Below are positions 22,325 to 33,353 of a stretch of 64,000 bases of DNA, one piece after another. The position numbers were made by a program, and so were the translations under genes. The notes under the pieces were generated by a model. It saw nothing but the letters and a program-made list of their open reading frames with translations. It ran no database searches and was not told where the DNA came from. Each line of letters opens with the position of its first letter. Within the stretch, counting starts at the first letter, position 1. The DNA comes from Bufo bufo (Eukaryota > Chordata > Amphibia > Anura > Bufonidae), in the NCBI RefSeq assembly GCF_905171765.1, contig NC_053391.1:111264644-111328643 (forward strand), written 5' to 3'.

Positions 22325-23044
22325 ATGAGTGAATGGTGGGTTTTTATATCCCTCACGGTCTTGTGTGGAAAAGGATCATGGGAAAAGAAAGGGATCATGG
22401 GAAAATGGTATTCTGGAAAAGAAGGAGTATGGATTCTCCCAATATAAGTCTTCCCCTACCATATTTCTTTTTCAATCTTTTTCAATCTTGTTCATCAATG
22501 ATCATTCAAGGATTGATAAATGATATGATTTTCTTAATTTTCTAAATATTTTTATGCATGCGTTTTTTGCATGCGTTTTTTTTTTTTTTTTATATTTGTT
22601 TACATTCTTTACTCCTGAATCTGCTGTAAACCATATTTTCTCAGAATAACATTCATAGATAGTTCAAAGTTCATAAGTCAAACGATATTGTTGCTTTTCA
22701 TACATGCGGTTTTTGGTTGCGGTTATTGTGCGTTTTTTTTAAGATTGCGTTTTTTCACCATTTGTTGCATTTTTTGAACCATTTGTTGCGTTTTTTGAAA
22801 ATTTGTTGTTTTTACTTCGAAATGTACTATACCCCATGTTGCATTAAAATAACATTGATATTTAAAATTGTAGGGCAATTTTAGCAGCTTAAAAATGACC
22901 TCAAATTGGGTCGGATGGCGATACATCCGACACGTTCAGGGAAGAGTTAGGGGGCGCACGCCTGTGGCCCAGAGAGAGTCACAGTGCTGATAAACAGCCA
23001 AACATGCGACTCTCTGTGGACTCACGGGCGGGCGACCCTCCGTC

Positions 23045-24565
23045 TTATAAAAAGCCAAATATTTCAAGCTCTGAGTTTAGTCCCCTTGGCATCATGCTCC
23101 CAAAGTCGTATATACGTCTCGATTCCGCTCTCGACATTTTCTCTATGTGATTGCCCCCCCTCCAGTGTGTGTCTATCTTCTCCAGCGCCATAAATGTCAG
23201 GCCTGTACAGCTTTTGTTATGTGTCTCTTTAAAGTGTTTAGATAGTGGATTATTTTCGCATCCTTTTGTGATATTGTTGAGATGTTCCGATACTCTCACT
23301 TTCAGCTGTCTTTTAGTGCGGCCAATATACTGTTTAGGACAAGGGCACTGGATTAGGTAGACCACACTGGAGGAATTGCATGTCAGAGGTTGTTTCACTG
23401 TCATCGAGAAGGCATTTTGGGTTGAGGAAATTTCTGTCATTTTTTTGGGAAATTTAGTTTTCCTACATCCTATGCATGTTCCACATCTAAAGAAACCTTT
23501 AGCATTCAGCCAGCCTGATGTGTTTGTTTTCTTCTTTTTGTCCTTTATTGAGGGGGCTATTTGTATACCCAAGTTAGGAGCTTTAGTATAGGTAATGAGT
23601 GGTTGAGCTGGTAAAATAGGGCCAATTATTTTATCATATAGCACATGGTGCCAATGTTGTTTGATCAGCTGTGAGATTTGTTTCGATTGAGCATTGTAAG
23701 GCAGGATTATTCTGAACTCAGAACTTTTATCAAAGTTCTGTGGGGATTTGGTCTCAAAGAAGGACTCTCTGTTCAGCTGTCTTACCTTTCCCAAAGCTTC
23801 TTCAAGTATTTTAGCCGGGTAATTCCTTTCTCTAAACTGCAAATTCATTGTTATGGCTTCTTCCTCAAAAATTTTATTTTCAGTACAGTTACGTCTAATG
23901 CGGCGGAAGTGCCCGAGGGGGACATTTGTGAGCCATCTTGGCAAATGGCAGCTGGAGAAAAGAATAAACCCATTTTTAGATGTTGGTTTGTGATAAGTGT
24001 TACACAGGTATTTATTGTCTTTTTTTGTTATTTGTATGTCTAGGAAGTCTACCTTTTCTTTGTTCATGCCTGCCGTAAAACGTAAGTTGTATATATTCTT
24101 ATTTAAGTCTTGCATAAACTGTTGTAGTCCATCCTCACCATTTCTCCAAATGAAAACGACATCGTCGATGTAGCGCCGCCATAGGACCAGGTCGCCCCCA
24201 AGCTTGGGGTCTATAAACTCATGTTCCCACTGGGCCAAAAATAAATTAGCGTAGCTGGGGGCGAACCTGGTACCCATGGCGGTGCCCCTCAACTGTAAAT
24301 AATATTCATCGTTGAAGAAAAAATAATTATGGTGAAGGATATGATCCACACCCTCTATTATAAAATCTATCTGTTCCCGCTGCATAGTCCCATTGGAATT
24401 CAGTTGTTCCTTTAGGGCCAAAACCCCCTGTGTATGGTCTATTATCGTGTAGAGGGACTGTATGTCCAGTGTGTTAATAATCCACTCCGGTTGGACTTCC
24501 AGTCCCTCCAATATCCCAATAATTTGGGTTGTGTCCTTGATATAGGACTTGGTAGTTTTTACCAA
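23045..24565 (-). CDS. Penelope-like RT with GIY-YIG endonuclease, 5'-truncated
   Basis: 506-codon frame, open from the palindrome junction to its stop; no genuine start codon is present, so the N-terminal part of the protein is missing. RT motifs in order: TLDIQSLYT near residue 33 (first catalytic Asp), GTAMGTRFAPSYANLF near 94, RYIDDVVFIW near 131 (YIDD active site). A Cys cluster (FRCGTCIGC) lies near 352, then the GIY-YIG endonuclease with VVYLIQC, YIGRTKRQLKVRVSEHLNNI near 396-428 and a downstream HIEKMSRAES segment. The protein would nick DNA and copy its RNA onto the cut. The Cys cluster plus GIY-YIG is typical of endonuclease-bearing animal Penelope elements. It retains all motifs visible here but cannot be complete. 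Confidence 0.88.
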   Translation of the reverse strand: MVKTTKSYIKDTTQIIGILEGLEVQPEWIINTLDIQSLYTIIDHTQGVLALKEQLNSNGTMQREQIDFIIEGVDHILHHNYFFFNDEYYLQLRGTAMGTRFAPSYANLFLAQWEHEFIDPKLGGDLVLWRRYIDDVVFIWRNGEDGLQQFMQDLNKNIYNLRFTAGMNKEKVDFLDIQITKKDNKYLCNTYHKPTSKNGFILFSSCHLPRWLTNVPLGHFRRIRRNCTENKIFEEEAITMNLQFRERNYPAKILEEALGKVRQLNRESFFETKSPQNFDKSSEFRIILPYNAQSKQISQLIKQHWHHVLYDKIIGPILPAQPLITYTKAPNLGIQIAPSIKDKKKKTNTSGWLNAKGFFRCGTCIGCRKTKFPKKMTEISSTQNAFSMTVKQPLTCNSSSVVYLIQCPCPKQYIGRTKRQLKVRVSEHLNNITKGCENNPLSKHFKETHNKSCTGLTFMALEKIDTHWRGGNHIEKMSRAESRRIYDFGSMMPRGLNSELEIFGFL

Positions 24566-25690
24566 TGGCTACATCGACGATGTCGTTTTCATTTGGAGAA
24601 ATGGTGAGGATGGACTACAACAGTTTATGCAAGACTTAAATAAGAATATATACAACTTACGTTTTACGGCAGGCATGAACAAAGAAAAGGTAGACTTCCT
24701 AGACATACAAATAACAAAAAAAGACAATAAATACCTGTGTAACACTTATCACAAACCAACATCTATTCTTTTCTCTAGCTGCCATTTGCCAAGATGGCTC
24801 ACAAATGTCCCCCTCGGGCAGTTCCGCCGCATTAGACGTAACTGTACTGAAAATAAAATTAAATTTTTGAGGAAGAAGCCATAACAATGAATTTGCAGTT
24901 TAGAGAAAGGAATTACCCGGCTAAAATACTTGAAGAAGCTTTGGGAAAGGTAAGACAGCTGAACAGAGAGTCCTTCTTTGAGACCAAATCCCCACAGAAC
25001 TTTGATAAAAGTTCTGAGTTCAGAATAATCCTGCCTTACAATGCTCAATCGAAACAAATCTCACAGCTGATCAAACAACATTGGCACCATGTGCTATATG
25101 ATAAAATAATTGGCCCTATTTTACCAGCTCAACCACTCATTACCTATACTAAAGCTCCTAACTTGGGTATACAAATAGCCCCCTCAATAAAGGACAAAAA
25201 GAAGAAAACAAACACATCAGGCTGGCTGAATGCTAAAGGTTTCTTTAGATGTGGAACATGCATAGGATGTAGGAAAACTAAATTTCCCAAAAAAATGACA
25301 GAAATTTCCTCAACCCAAAATGCCTTCTCGATGACAGTGAAACAACCTCTGACATGCAATTCCTCCAGTGTGGTCTACCTAATCCAGTGCCCTTGTCCTA
25401 AACAGTATATTGGCCGCACTAAAAGACAGCTGAAAGTGAGAGTATCGGAACATCTCAACAATATCACAAAAGGATGCGAAAATAATCCACTATCTAAACA
25501 CTTTAAAGAGACACATAACAAAAGCTGTACAGGCCTGACATTTATGGCGCTGGAGAAGATAGACACACACTGGAGGGGGGGCAATCACATAGAGAAAATG
25601 TCGAGAGCGGAATCGAGACGTATATACGACTTTGGGAGCATGATGCCAAGGGGACTAAACTCAGAGCTTGAAATATTTGGCTTTTTATAA
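24549..25690 (+). pseudogene. Penelope-like RT/endonuclease, right copy, truncated and frameshifted
   Basis: Second copy of the same protein, read on the plus strand. The frame starts in junction sequence and enters the gene at YIDDVVFIW, so RT motifs before the active site are lost. Compared with the left copy it lacks 12 nt (four codons after YHKPTS) near 24762 and has about 5 extra bases in an A/T run near 24858, which stops the first frame at 24884. The rest is open from 24887 to 25690 and keeps the Cys cluster, the GIY-YIG core and the ending EIFGFL. Confidence 0.88.
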
Positions 25691-26414
25691 GACGGAGGGT
25701 CGCCCGCCCGTGAGTCCACAGAGAGTCGCATGTTTGGCTGTTTATCAGCACTGTGACTCTCTCTGGGCCACAGGCGTGCGCCCCCTAACTCTTCCCTGAA
25801 CGTGTCGGATGTATCGCCATCCGACCCAATTTGAGGTCATTTTTAAGCTGCTAAAATTGCCCTACAATTTTAAATATCAATGTTATTTTAATGCAACATG
25901 GGGTATAGTACATTTCGAAGTAAAAACACAACAAATTTTCAAAAAACGCAACAAATGGTTCAAAAAATGCAACAAATGGTGAAAAAACGCAATCTTAAAA
26001 AAAACGCACAATAACCGCAACCAAAAACCGCATGTATGAAAAGCAACAATATCGTTTGACTTATGAACTTTGAACTATCTATAAATGTTATTCTGAGAAA
26101 ATATGGTTTACAGCAGATTCAGGAGTAAAGAATGTAAACAAATATAAAAAAAAAAAAAAAAACGCATGCAAAAAAACGCATGCATAAAAATATTTAGAAA
26201 ATTAAGAAAATCATATCATTTATCAATCCTTGAATGATCATGGATGAACAAGATTGAAAAAGATTGAAAAAGAAATATGGTAGGGGAAGACTTATATTGG
26301 GAGAATCCATACTCCTTCTTTTCCAGAATACCATTTTCCCATGATCCCTTTCTTTTCCCATGATCCTTTTCCACACAAGACCGTGAGGGATATAAAAACC
26401 CACCATTCACTCAT

Positions 26415-26479
26415 AGGGGTGATGCCACTGAGGAAGGGGAGAGTGTCCCCGAAACGCGTCTGGCGAGAGTTTCACCCCT
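26415..26479 (+). ncRNA. hammerhead ribozyme, type I (Penelope right arm)
   Basis: Plus-strand twin of the ribozyme at 22260-22324, with identical core: GCCA, CUGAGGA, A, GGGG-AGAGUGU-CCCC, GAAA, ACGCGU, C (cleavage after 26460), UGGC, and outer pairing AGGGGUG (26415-26421) with CACCCCU (26473-26479). It lies about 725 bp downstream of the ORF stop at 25690. Confidence 0.85.
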
Positions 26480-27439
26480 GATGGATTTGAACCCCGAAAT
26501 AACAGTGCACTGTTAAAAACCAGAGGATATCGAGGATTCAAACAAGACGCTCTATATTAACCTGCCTGCAACCAGCTGAAAGTCATCACTGGGGAATACT
26601 AAGCCGCTGACACAGCAAAGACCGGGACGCCGGCCTAAAGTCGGAAGCGATAATCACCCAGAAAAAAACAGCTGAATAAAAAGGCCAGGTAAGCCCACAA
26701 GTGTGGGTTATCGTTGCAAACTTACATTTATAACGAAACAACAATATAGCGTTCATATGTGAATATTGCAATCGGGACTTTGTGTGGAATAACTTCTTTG
26801 AGGATCCTCTTGAATAGAATTCTTGAGAAAAATACAAATATAAATGCATGCAGAAAATTCTTATGAAAAACTCCTATAACAACCTTGGAATGCATGGATT
26901 GCAGAAACTGTAGATATACAGAGATAGGAATATAGTGCCTGCATAGGAAATCACTGTATGCGCTTTTCTGCATATAGAGTCTCTCAGTGCGTTTTTCTTG
27001 CATATGAATATATCCGGAGTTTGATGCAACCTCCTGGAATTCAAACAGTCCTTCTGAATATTTTGTGACTTGTATACATATGGACTGTAGTGACCTAGAG
27101 TGTGTTTTATTTGCAAGACAACACCCTGTTGTTAGGATCTGCAGTTAAGCATCTATTGTGTGTCATTGCAGACCCATCCACTATTGAGAACATCCAGGAT
27201 ACTTTGTCTGCAATAAGTTGATTCGGATATTACAAAACTACTACCATTGTTTAATTTATTTTATGTATTTTATCATATTTTATCAAACGTAGTTATAATA
27301 AATTGTTTCAACTCCGTGGGGCTCCGCATGTTTTGAGTGTGCCAATCCTACATTGACAACTATTTATTATTACTTATGTCAGTTTTGAGTTATTTCAGTA
27401 ACCATTGTGTTATTTTTTTTTAACTGCAGGGTAGAAACA

Positions 27440-27600
27440 CGCTTTTGACTCTCCATCATTTCTGTAGCCCACCTTTGCACCTGTACCATATTATCTATAT
27501 CTTTTAGCAGATGAGGACTCCAGAACTGGATATAGTATCCACAGTATTCCAGATGTGGTCTCTCTAGCACACAATCTCTGTCACAAACAAGGATTTTATT
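27440..27600 (-). pseudogene. CR1-like LINE fragment (C-terminal RT region)
   Basis: The minus strand encodes ERPHLEYCGYYIQFWSPHLL and KDIDNMVQVQRWATEMME, matching the VRPHLEYC...DI..LE.VQRRATK motif near the end of CR1 reverse transcriptase. The frame is short and has an internal small insertion (YYI). A second copy of the same motif occurs at about 36750-36850. Confidence 0.75.
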
Positions 27601-28116
27601 TTTTTTTTATAATTCAAAACTAACATTTACACCTAAAATTTGGATCCAAACAGTGTGTTGCACATAAAAACAATGTAAATGTAATCTATATTGTAAAAAT
27701 CAATGTCTGTCTGTCCATCTGTCCTTTATAGGCATTCAAACGCCTGAACCGTTGGACACCAAATTTGTCACATACAGTGAGGAACAGAAGTATTTGAACA
27801 CCCTGCGATTTTCTCCCACTTAGAAATCATGGAGGGGTCTGAAATTAACATTGTAGGTGCATTCCCACCTGTCTCTGAGAGACAGAATTAAAAAAACTAA
27901 AATTCAGGAAATCACATTGTATGATTTTTAAAGAATTTATTTGTCTTGCACTGCTGAACATAGGTATTTGAACACCTGAGAAACAGCAAGAATTCGGGCT
28001 CTCAAAGACCTGTTACTGTGCCTTTAAAATGTCCACCTCTACTCCACTCATTAATCTAACTTAGTAGCACCTGTCTGAGCTCTTTAAAGACACCTGTCCA
28101 CCCCATAGTCAGTCAG

Positions 28117-28468
28117 ATGCCAACTACTACCATGTGCAAGACCAAAGAGCTGTCAGAAGACACCAGAGGCAAAATTGTGGACCTCCACAAGGCTGGAAAG
28201 GGCTACAGGGCAATTGCCAAGCAGCTTGGTGAAAAAAGATCAACTGTTGGAGCAATTGTTAGAAAATGGAAGAGGCTAAAGACGACTGTCAGTCTCCCTC
28301 GGACTGGGGCTCCATGCAAGATCTCACCTCATGGGGTATCACTGATGATAAAAAAGGTGAGGAATCAGCCCAGAACTACAAGGAAGGAGCAGGTCAATGA
28401 CATCAACAGAGCTGGGTCAACGGTTTCAAAGGTCACTGTCGGTAGAACACTACGCCGTCATGGTTTCA
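28117..28468 (+). pseudogene. Tc1 transposase, 5' half
   Basis: N-terminal part of a Tc1 transposase: bipartite helix-turn-helix DNA-binding region with [39 protein letters not shown], the [13 protein letters not shown] basic linker and [11 protein letters not shown]. It is open from about the start codon at 28132 until it is cut by the CR1 at 28468. The 3' half of the same gene resumes at 36846. The first helix-turn-helix looks intact. Confidence 0.9.
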
Positions 28469-29074
28469 TAGAAACATAGAAACATAGAATGTGTTGGCAG
28501 ATAAGAACCATTTGGCCCATCTAGTCTGCCCAATATACTGAATACTATGAATAGCCCTTGGCCCTATCTTATATGAAGGATGGCCTTATGCCTATCCCAT
28601 GCATGCTTAAACTCCTTCACTGTATTTGCAGCTACCGCTTCTGCAGGAAGGCTATTCCATGCATCCACTACACTCTCAGTAAAGTAATACTTCCTGATAT
28701 TACTTTTAAACCTTTGCCCCTCTAATTTAAAACTACAGTATGTCCTCTTGTAGCAGTTTTTCTTATTTTAAATATTCTCTCCTCTTTTAAGCCTCATGTA
28801 ACCCAAGCAACCACCCCGTTGTTCCGTGATCCATTTCCGTTTTTGGCTCCGTTGTGTTTCCGTGTGTCTTCCATTTTTTTGCGGACCGCAAAAAAACAAG
28901 GAATGGTACAAAAATGACAAATAAAAAATTATATCCACACCCAGGATACAGGTATAAATGCTGTTCACCTGTGGTTTGTTTGGTGGCCATTTTCTGTAGT
29001 CTTTATAGGGTACAGAGGTGCGTTTGGTTGCTTTGCTGTTCTTTGCTTTTTCCTTGTTGCATCTTGGTTTCACC

Positions 29075-30757
29075 ATGGCGGATGACTCTGAGGAAGAAGT
29101 TGTACTGCACTGGATAGTTTCTCGTCAATGTGGACGGCGCTCCCTTTTTTTGGACGAGGAACCGAGTAGAAGTTGGCAATTTTGGGTTCATCCGATTGTT
29201 TCCCAACGATACTGGAAAGGACACTTTCATACACTCTACCAAGATCTACGGCAGCATCCTGAGAAGTTTGGGGCGTTCTGTCGGATGTCAGTGTCTACAT
29301 TTGATTGGTTGCTGTTGTCTCTACGTACTGTCCTTACCTTCATGGACACCAATATGAGGCGCAGCATTTCTCCTGAGGAAAGGCTCATCGTCACGTTGAG
29401 ATAAGCAATATCTTTTATTCATAGTTCAAACAGTAATGTACATGGCTTATGTCATCAGTTTCATTTTTCTGGAAATGGCTGGTGTTAGACATGTGCTAAT
29501 TTTTGGGCTAAATTACCTTTCTTTGGCCCGAATATGTTTGTACAATTGTATAATATATTTTTTGGCGTTAAATCACTGACACATAACATGGCCTGGTTAA
29601 AGGTAGACGTGTATTTCAAACAGGTAAACTATGTGTTTGTTTGCCTAATGTCATCATCATGCAGAGTGTTCACATCATCCTTTCATTCGCCCATACATTC
29701 TGCATTTAAATGTCGTAAACACAGTTTCTGTAGCATAGCTGGTGTGAGTAGTGCCCACACCACAATTTCGGAAAGTGTTTTGGTGAGTTGTAGCCATATG
29801 TCTCATATCAAACAGCCCAAAATTTTTATTTTTAAAACACTTTTTTAAGCTGGTTACTGATATTTTTTTATTCTGGATTTTTTCACAGATTCCTTGCAAC
29901 TGGGAACTCATTTGCATCCCTGCATTTTGAGTTTCTTTTGGGAACCTCTACCATTTCTCGGATTGTGCGTCACACTTGCCATGTCATCTGGCACCAACTC
30001 CGAGAGACGGTGATGCCACAGCCAAAGACGGACAATTGGGTTTGGATTGCTGAGGGCTTCAATCGTTCTGCGCAGTTCCCCAACTGCCTTGGGCAATGGA
30101 TGGCAAGCACATCCGTGTGAAGAAGCCTCCTCACTCAGGGTCCCGATTCTTCAATTATAAGCAATATTTTTCGGTAGTGCTTATGGCTGTTGCTGACAGT
30201 AACTACCGGTTTAAAATGGTTGATATTGGGGCCTATGGAAGCACAGCAGATGCTCGCATCTTTAGTACTTCTAGAATGGGTGATCGGCTTCGTGCCAACC
30301 AGCTTGCCCTGCCTGAGTCCAGAAGACTGCCCGGATCTGCTGGTCTGCCGGCTCCATTTGTCATTGTGACGAATGAAGACTTTGCATTGACTTGGATGTC
30401 AGGATGCGTATTTTCAACTACCGGTTGACTCGTGCCCCTCGGTATGTTGAGTGCGCTTTCGGGATACTCTCTAGCAAGTGGAGGGTGTTTTTGTCATCCA
30501 TACAGATGGATCCGGAGAATGCTACCCTGGTGATTCAAGCTTGTGTTGTTCTACACAACTTCACCAGAATTCACGAGGATTCCTCTTCTGTTTACATGGA
30601 AGATTTTCCTCTGTCAACAGGTTTGGGTTTGGATAGGACCCTGCATAGACGACCTGGGACTGCAGGCATTGCAGTTCGGGAACTGTATGCAGAATACTTT
30701 TTAAGTCCAGAGGGGTCCTTGCCATGGCAGAGGGACGCGATTCATGGCAGTGTTTAA
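29075..30757 (+). pseudogene. Harbinger DDE transposase, two exons, frameshifted
   Basis: Exon 1 (29075-29402) starts MADDSEEEVVLHW and ends SPEERLIVTLR. The reading resumes at 29890 with FLATGNSFASLHFEF after the acceptor TTTTTTCACAG, giving an intron of about 487 bp at the usual position. The expected donor GTAAGC reads ATAAGC. Exon 2 keeps the DDE signatures MDGKHIRVKK (first Asp, near 30100), DIGAYGSTADARIF (second Asp, near 30222) and APRYVECAFGILSSKW (Glu, near 30450). A frame change near 30091 separates NCLG from MDGK; a second with a small deletion near 30390 removes the segment before RIFNYRLTR. The protein would cut the element ends together with the Myb-like partner. Confidence 0.9.
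29403..29889 (+). other. intron of the Harbinger transposase
   Basis: Bounded by TTGAG/ATAAGC and TTTTCACAG/ATTCC. The polypyrimidine tract and AG acceptor are intact; the donor first base is A instead of G. Open frames inside are AT-biased and not supported as genes. Confidence 0.65.
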
Positions 30758-31256
30758 TTTCTTCTGTGCTTGATAGTTTAGTTTATTGTTTTCTAGATAG
30801 CTTGTGTAATTTATGTCGTAGTTGAGTGTAGGGACTCGCAAGAGAATGAGGACCCTTGACATGGGCTTGCGGGCTGAAGTTTTTGGAAACAAAATATAAT
30901 AATCTTCAATCTAATTACTAAAGATGCTTATGTTGGTCTACTTTTAAAAACATCATGATTAAATTTTATATATGCTTCCAAAAACCTTCTAATACCTAAT
31001 TTAAATATTAATCATTAACCAATTAAGTTGCCTAATAAAGTGATCGTACTTGAAGTATTGAGTGTGTCTCTGTTTTGTTAAAATTTGTAGTAGTGTTATA
31101 ATGTGTTGTAGAATAAAAAACATAAGCCAATTGTCATTTTCCCAAACAATTTTACTGTAACCCAAGCAACCACCCCTTAAAAAATAAACCTAATTCCGCT
31201 GTATATGCCAAATGCAGATAAAGGTTTCAGAAAAAATAAAAAATATCATTTACATT

Positions 31257-31900
31257 TTAAATAACTCTCGAGTGAACGGGCCAGGGGGATAGGAAGATCC
31301 TGGGGCGTACCTGTGCCGGATCTGGTGCCTCAGTAGAATACATGCCCACATTAATGGACTGGGCAAGGGGGGGGTTGCGGTCTTGGGACCCACGGAAAGT
31401 TGGTCCAGGCAAAGGTGGACCATGGGGTGGATATGTAGGCTGCTGAGAGGCAGACATCATTATTTTCTGTAGCAACTTGGTAATCTCCAAATGTATGTCT
31501 CCCTGGTACGCGGTAGAATACATTTAACACTAGTGCAAGGGAGGCAACACAATGATGATGGCTCTCTCTCGGGACATGCCTCATAAGTGGCGCAAGCCCC
31601 CTCAACATTGCTTCTTCTTGCCATCAGTCCTCCTCTGAGCTAGGAACTCGATAACTCGGGCATCTATCATTTCCCAAGTTGCTAGCTCAGAGGAAGACTG
31701 GCGGACATTCCTCCTTCTCCTGGGCTGCTGTGATGTTTGTGGCCTTTATTGTTCCCCGCCGCTAGTTGCCATGGGCGGGTCTGTGGCCTCCACTGCTGGT
31801 GTTGCTTGTGGGCTGGATTCTGGTGAAAAAACGGCAAGTGTTTCTTCACCACCCAAATTCGATTCTTCCGTCTCTTCCAAATTGTCCACAGTACTTTAGG
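31257..31900 (-). pseudogene. Harbinger Myb-like protein, C-terminal exon
   Basis: Minus-strand sequence reads EETEESNLGGEETLAVFSPE, then after an in-frame stop near 31755 RNVRQSSSELATWEMIDARV and IEFLAQRRTDG, then shifts frame after more stops near 31600 to GDIHLEITKLLQKIMMSASQ and a proline-rich end finishing at 31257. This composition (helix near DARVIEFL, then a proline/serine tail) is typical of the second protein of Harbinger elements, which helps transposase reach DNA and nucleus. At least two stops and one frame change make it dead. Confidence 0.7.
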
Positions 31901-32225
31901 TTGAACAAAAATTGTAACATATATTAATGTATTCAAAAATCACTGAACCAACAAACAGAATCCTATTATTTAAACAAAAATAAATATGCCTACTATATAT
32001 AAGGTGAGGCAGCATATATCCCAAAAGGGTTCAAAGTGAGAAAAACAAAAAATAAGGACACATAGCGTAAACTAACCATTGAAGGACTGTTGCTTTGTAC
32101 TGTGTGCCAATAGCATAAGTTAACCAAAAAAAATGTTGGGGTGTTGGTTGCTATCCTGCTCAAAAACATGTAGACACATTCAGGAGCTAACCAAGTACTG
32201 ATATTCTGTCCTTCTATATCTGGCC

Positions 32226-32441
32226 TGCTCAACCAATGCGCTTCCAGATGTTTGTAAAATTTAACTCCCAGCATCTCCTAATAGCTGGAAGCTATACAGG
32301 CATGCTGGGAGTTGTAGTTTACCAGCAGCTGGAAGGCCGCAGTATGGACATGCCTGACGTAAATGAATCAGCCTACACAAGGGCCTGGTGGGAGTTGTAT
32401 TTTTCAAACTGCTGGAGCAACGCAGAGCGAGCATCCCTGGT
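32226..32441. mobile_element. diverged palindromic miniature element
   Basis: Contains CTCAACCAATGCGCTTCC, AACTCCCAGCATCTCC, then the inverse words CATGCTGGGAGTTGTAGTTT and AGCAGCTGGAAGGCCGC, and ends GAGCATCCCTGG. It belongs to the same family as the cleaner copy at 35758-35887 but has an extra duplicated arm. No clear target duplication. Confidence 0.55.
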
Positions 32442-32650
32442 TTAGTTAAAGAAGGGAGAATGAGATTGACATTATTTGATAATACTTTGAAAAACAGACA
32501 ATTAGTGTTTTTTTACTTTGGGGCGTGTGAAGAAAACATTGAACATATGTTAAAGGGCTAAACAGTAATGGAATATATCCAAAACACTTAGTGTCAAAAA
32601 CAATTACAACCACATCCGGTGCATCTCCAATTGAACTGTAGAAATTTGAA

Positions 32651-33105
32651 AGGTGTATTCCCATCTTATTACACAATGTGGGCATATTGCTCGGATATGG
32701 CCACATTGTCTGATGTGTGTGTAGGGGCCTGCAACTATATATGGAGAACGGAGCACGGAGTGCTGTGGCTGGAGGACCACATATTTTCCAGGGTCCGTCC
32801 ACCACCAAGCGCTAATCCCCGCCTCTACCATAAAAGTGAATGGGAGGGTGCAGCGCATGCATGGGCCATGCTCCCATTCATTTATATGGGGCAGACGCCA
32901 ATAGCTGAGCCAGCGCACAGCTATTTTATGCGTCCCCATTGAAATGAATAGAGGGATGGTGCGCATGAGCAATGCTACCTCCTTCTCTTTCAGGGCAATG
33001 TTCGCAATATAGATGCGGGTCCCAGTGGTGGGACATGCACCTGTAAGACAATGGGTGCATATCCTAGCAATATGCCCCCATTGGATGAGATGAGTAAACG
33101 CCTTT
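32651..33105. mobile_element. TTAA miniature element, diverged
   Basis: AGGTGTATTCCCATCTTATT... with ATGTGGGCATATTGCTCGGA on the left is mirrored on the right by ATCCTAGCAATATGCCCCCA and GATGAGTAAACGCCT. TTAA follows the right end; the left target is degraded. It resembles 17914-18301, sharing the GGGGGCATAT core and the central CCCATTCATTTATATGGGG. No coding sequence. Confidence 0.65.
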
Positions 33106-33353
33106 TTAACACCTTTTGACATGAACTATCAACAATATCTCGGCACAATTTTGGGCCTAACATCAAAAAAGGAGTAACAACAATGGTGAAGTGATAATTA
33201 TGACATATTTGTGGGAAAAATTGGTGGAACAGGCCATCCTGTGTAATAGCACCCATAACAAATCTGAAATACACCACCAACATCATATATAGCAGACCAA
33301 ACCTGGAAGAAAGGTCTGCTATATATATATTCTCATTGTGGACAATGACATAC

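Larger units (their letters stand above)
19703..27358. mobile_element. Penelope-like element, inverted (head-to-head) pair
   Basis: Two copies of one Penelope-like element face away from each other. The left copy lies on the minus strand (about 19703-24566, including a hAT at 19973-21547) and the right copy on the plus strand (24568-27358). The right copy is 5'-truncated at the RT YIDD motif; the left extends about 390 bp further upstream. Arms are nearly identical: about 2.79 kb on the right, about 2.80 kb on the left once the hAT is removed. A 13-bp direct repeat ACTATTTATTATT (19690-19702 and 27359-27371) flanks the whole unit. Partial inverted arrangements are a known outcome of Penelope insertion. 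Each arm has a hammerhead ribozyme downstream of its ORF. Confidence 0.85.
17250..27440 (+). mobile_element. dead Tc1/mariner element, split by later insertions
   Basis: The plus strand from about 17250 reads as a decayed Tc1 element: AACCAAAGAGCCCAGAACAA, then transposase remnants, then its 3' untranslated part (GGGGTACCATTTTGTCCAGG at 18310, AATTCAAAAGTAATGTTTGA at 18370). This flank resumes at 27361 with TATTTATTATTACTTATGTC and TTATTTCAGTAACCATTGTG, so one Tc1 copy is split over 10 kb. The interrupting blocks are 17914-18301, 18433-19693 and 19703-27358. The left terminus is missing and the right end near 27440 is blurred. Confidence 0.7.

Noticed and set aside
23151..24043. Open frames of 69-121 codons opposite the Penelope gene, repeated at 24699-25751
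   Set aside because: Antisense shadows of the RT/endonuclease frame; their duplication merely reflects the inverted arms.
28117..28479. Domesticated DNA-binding protein from the Tc1 N terminus
   Set aside because: The frame ends in inserted CR1 sequence and the rest of the gene is found 8 kb away, so it is a broken transposase; no sign of a separate promoter or conserved stop.
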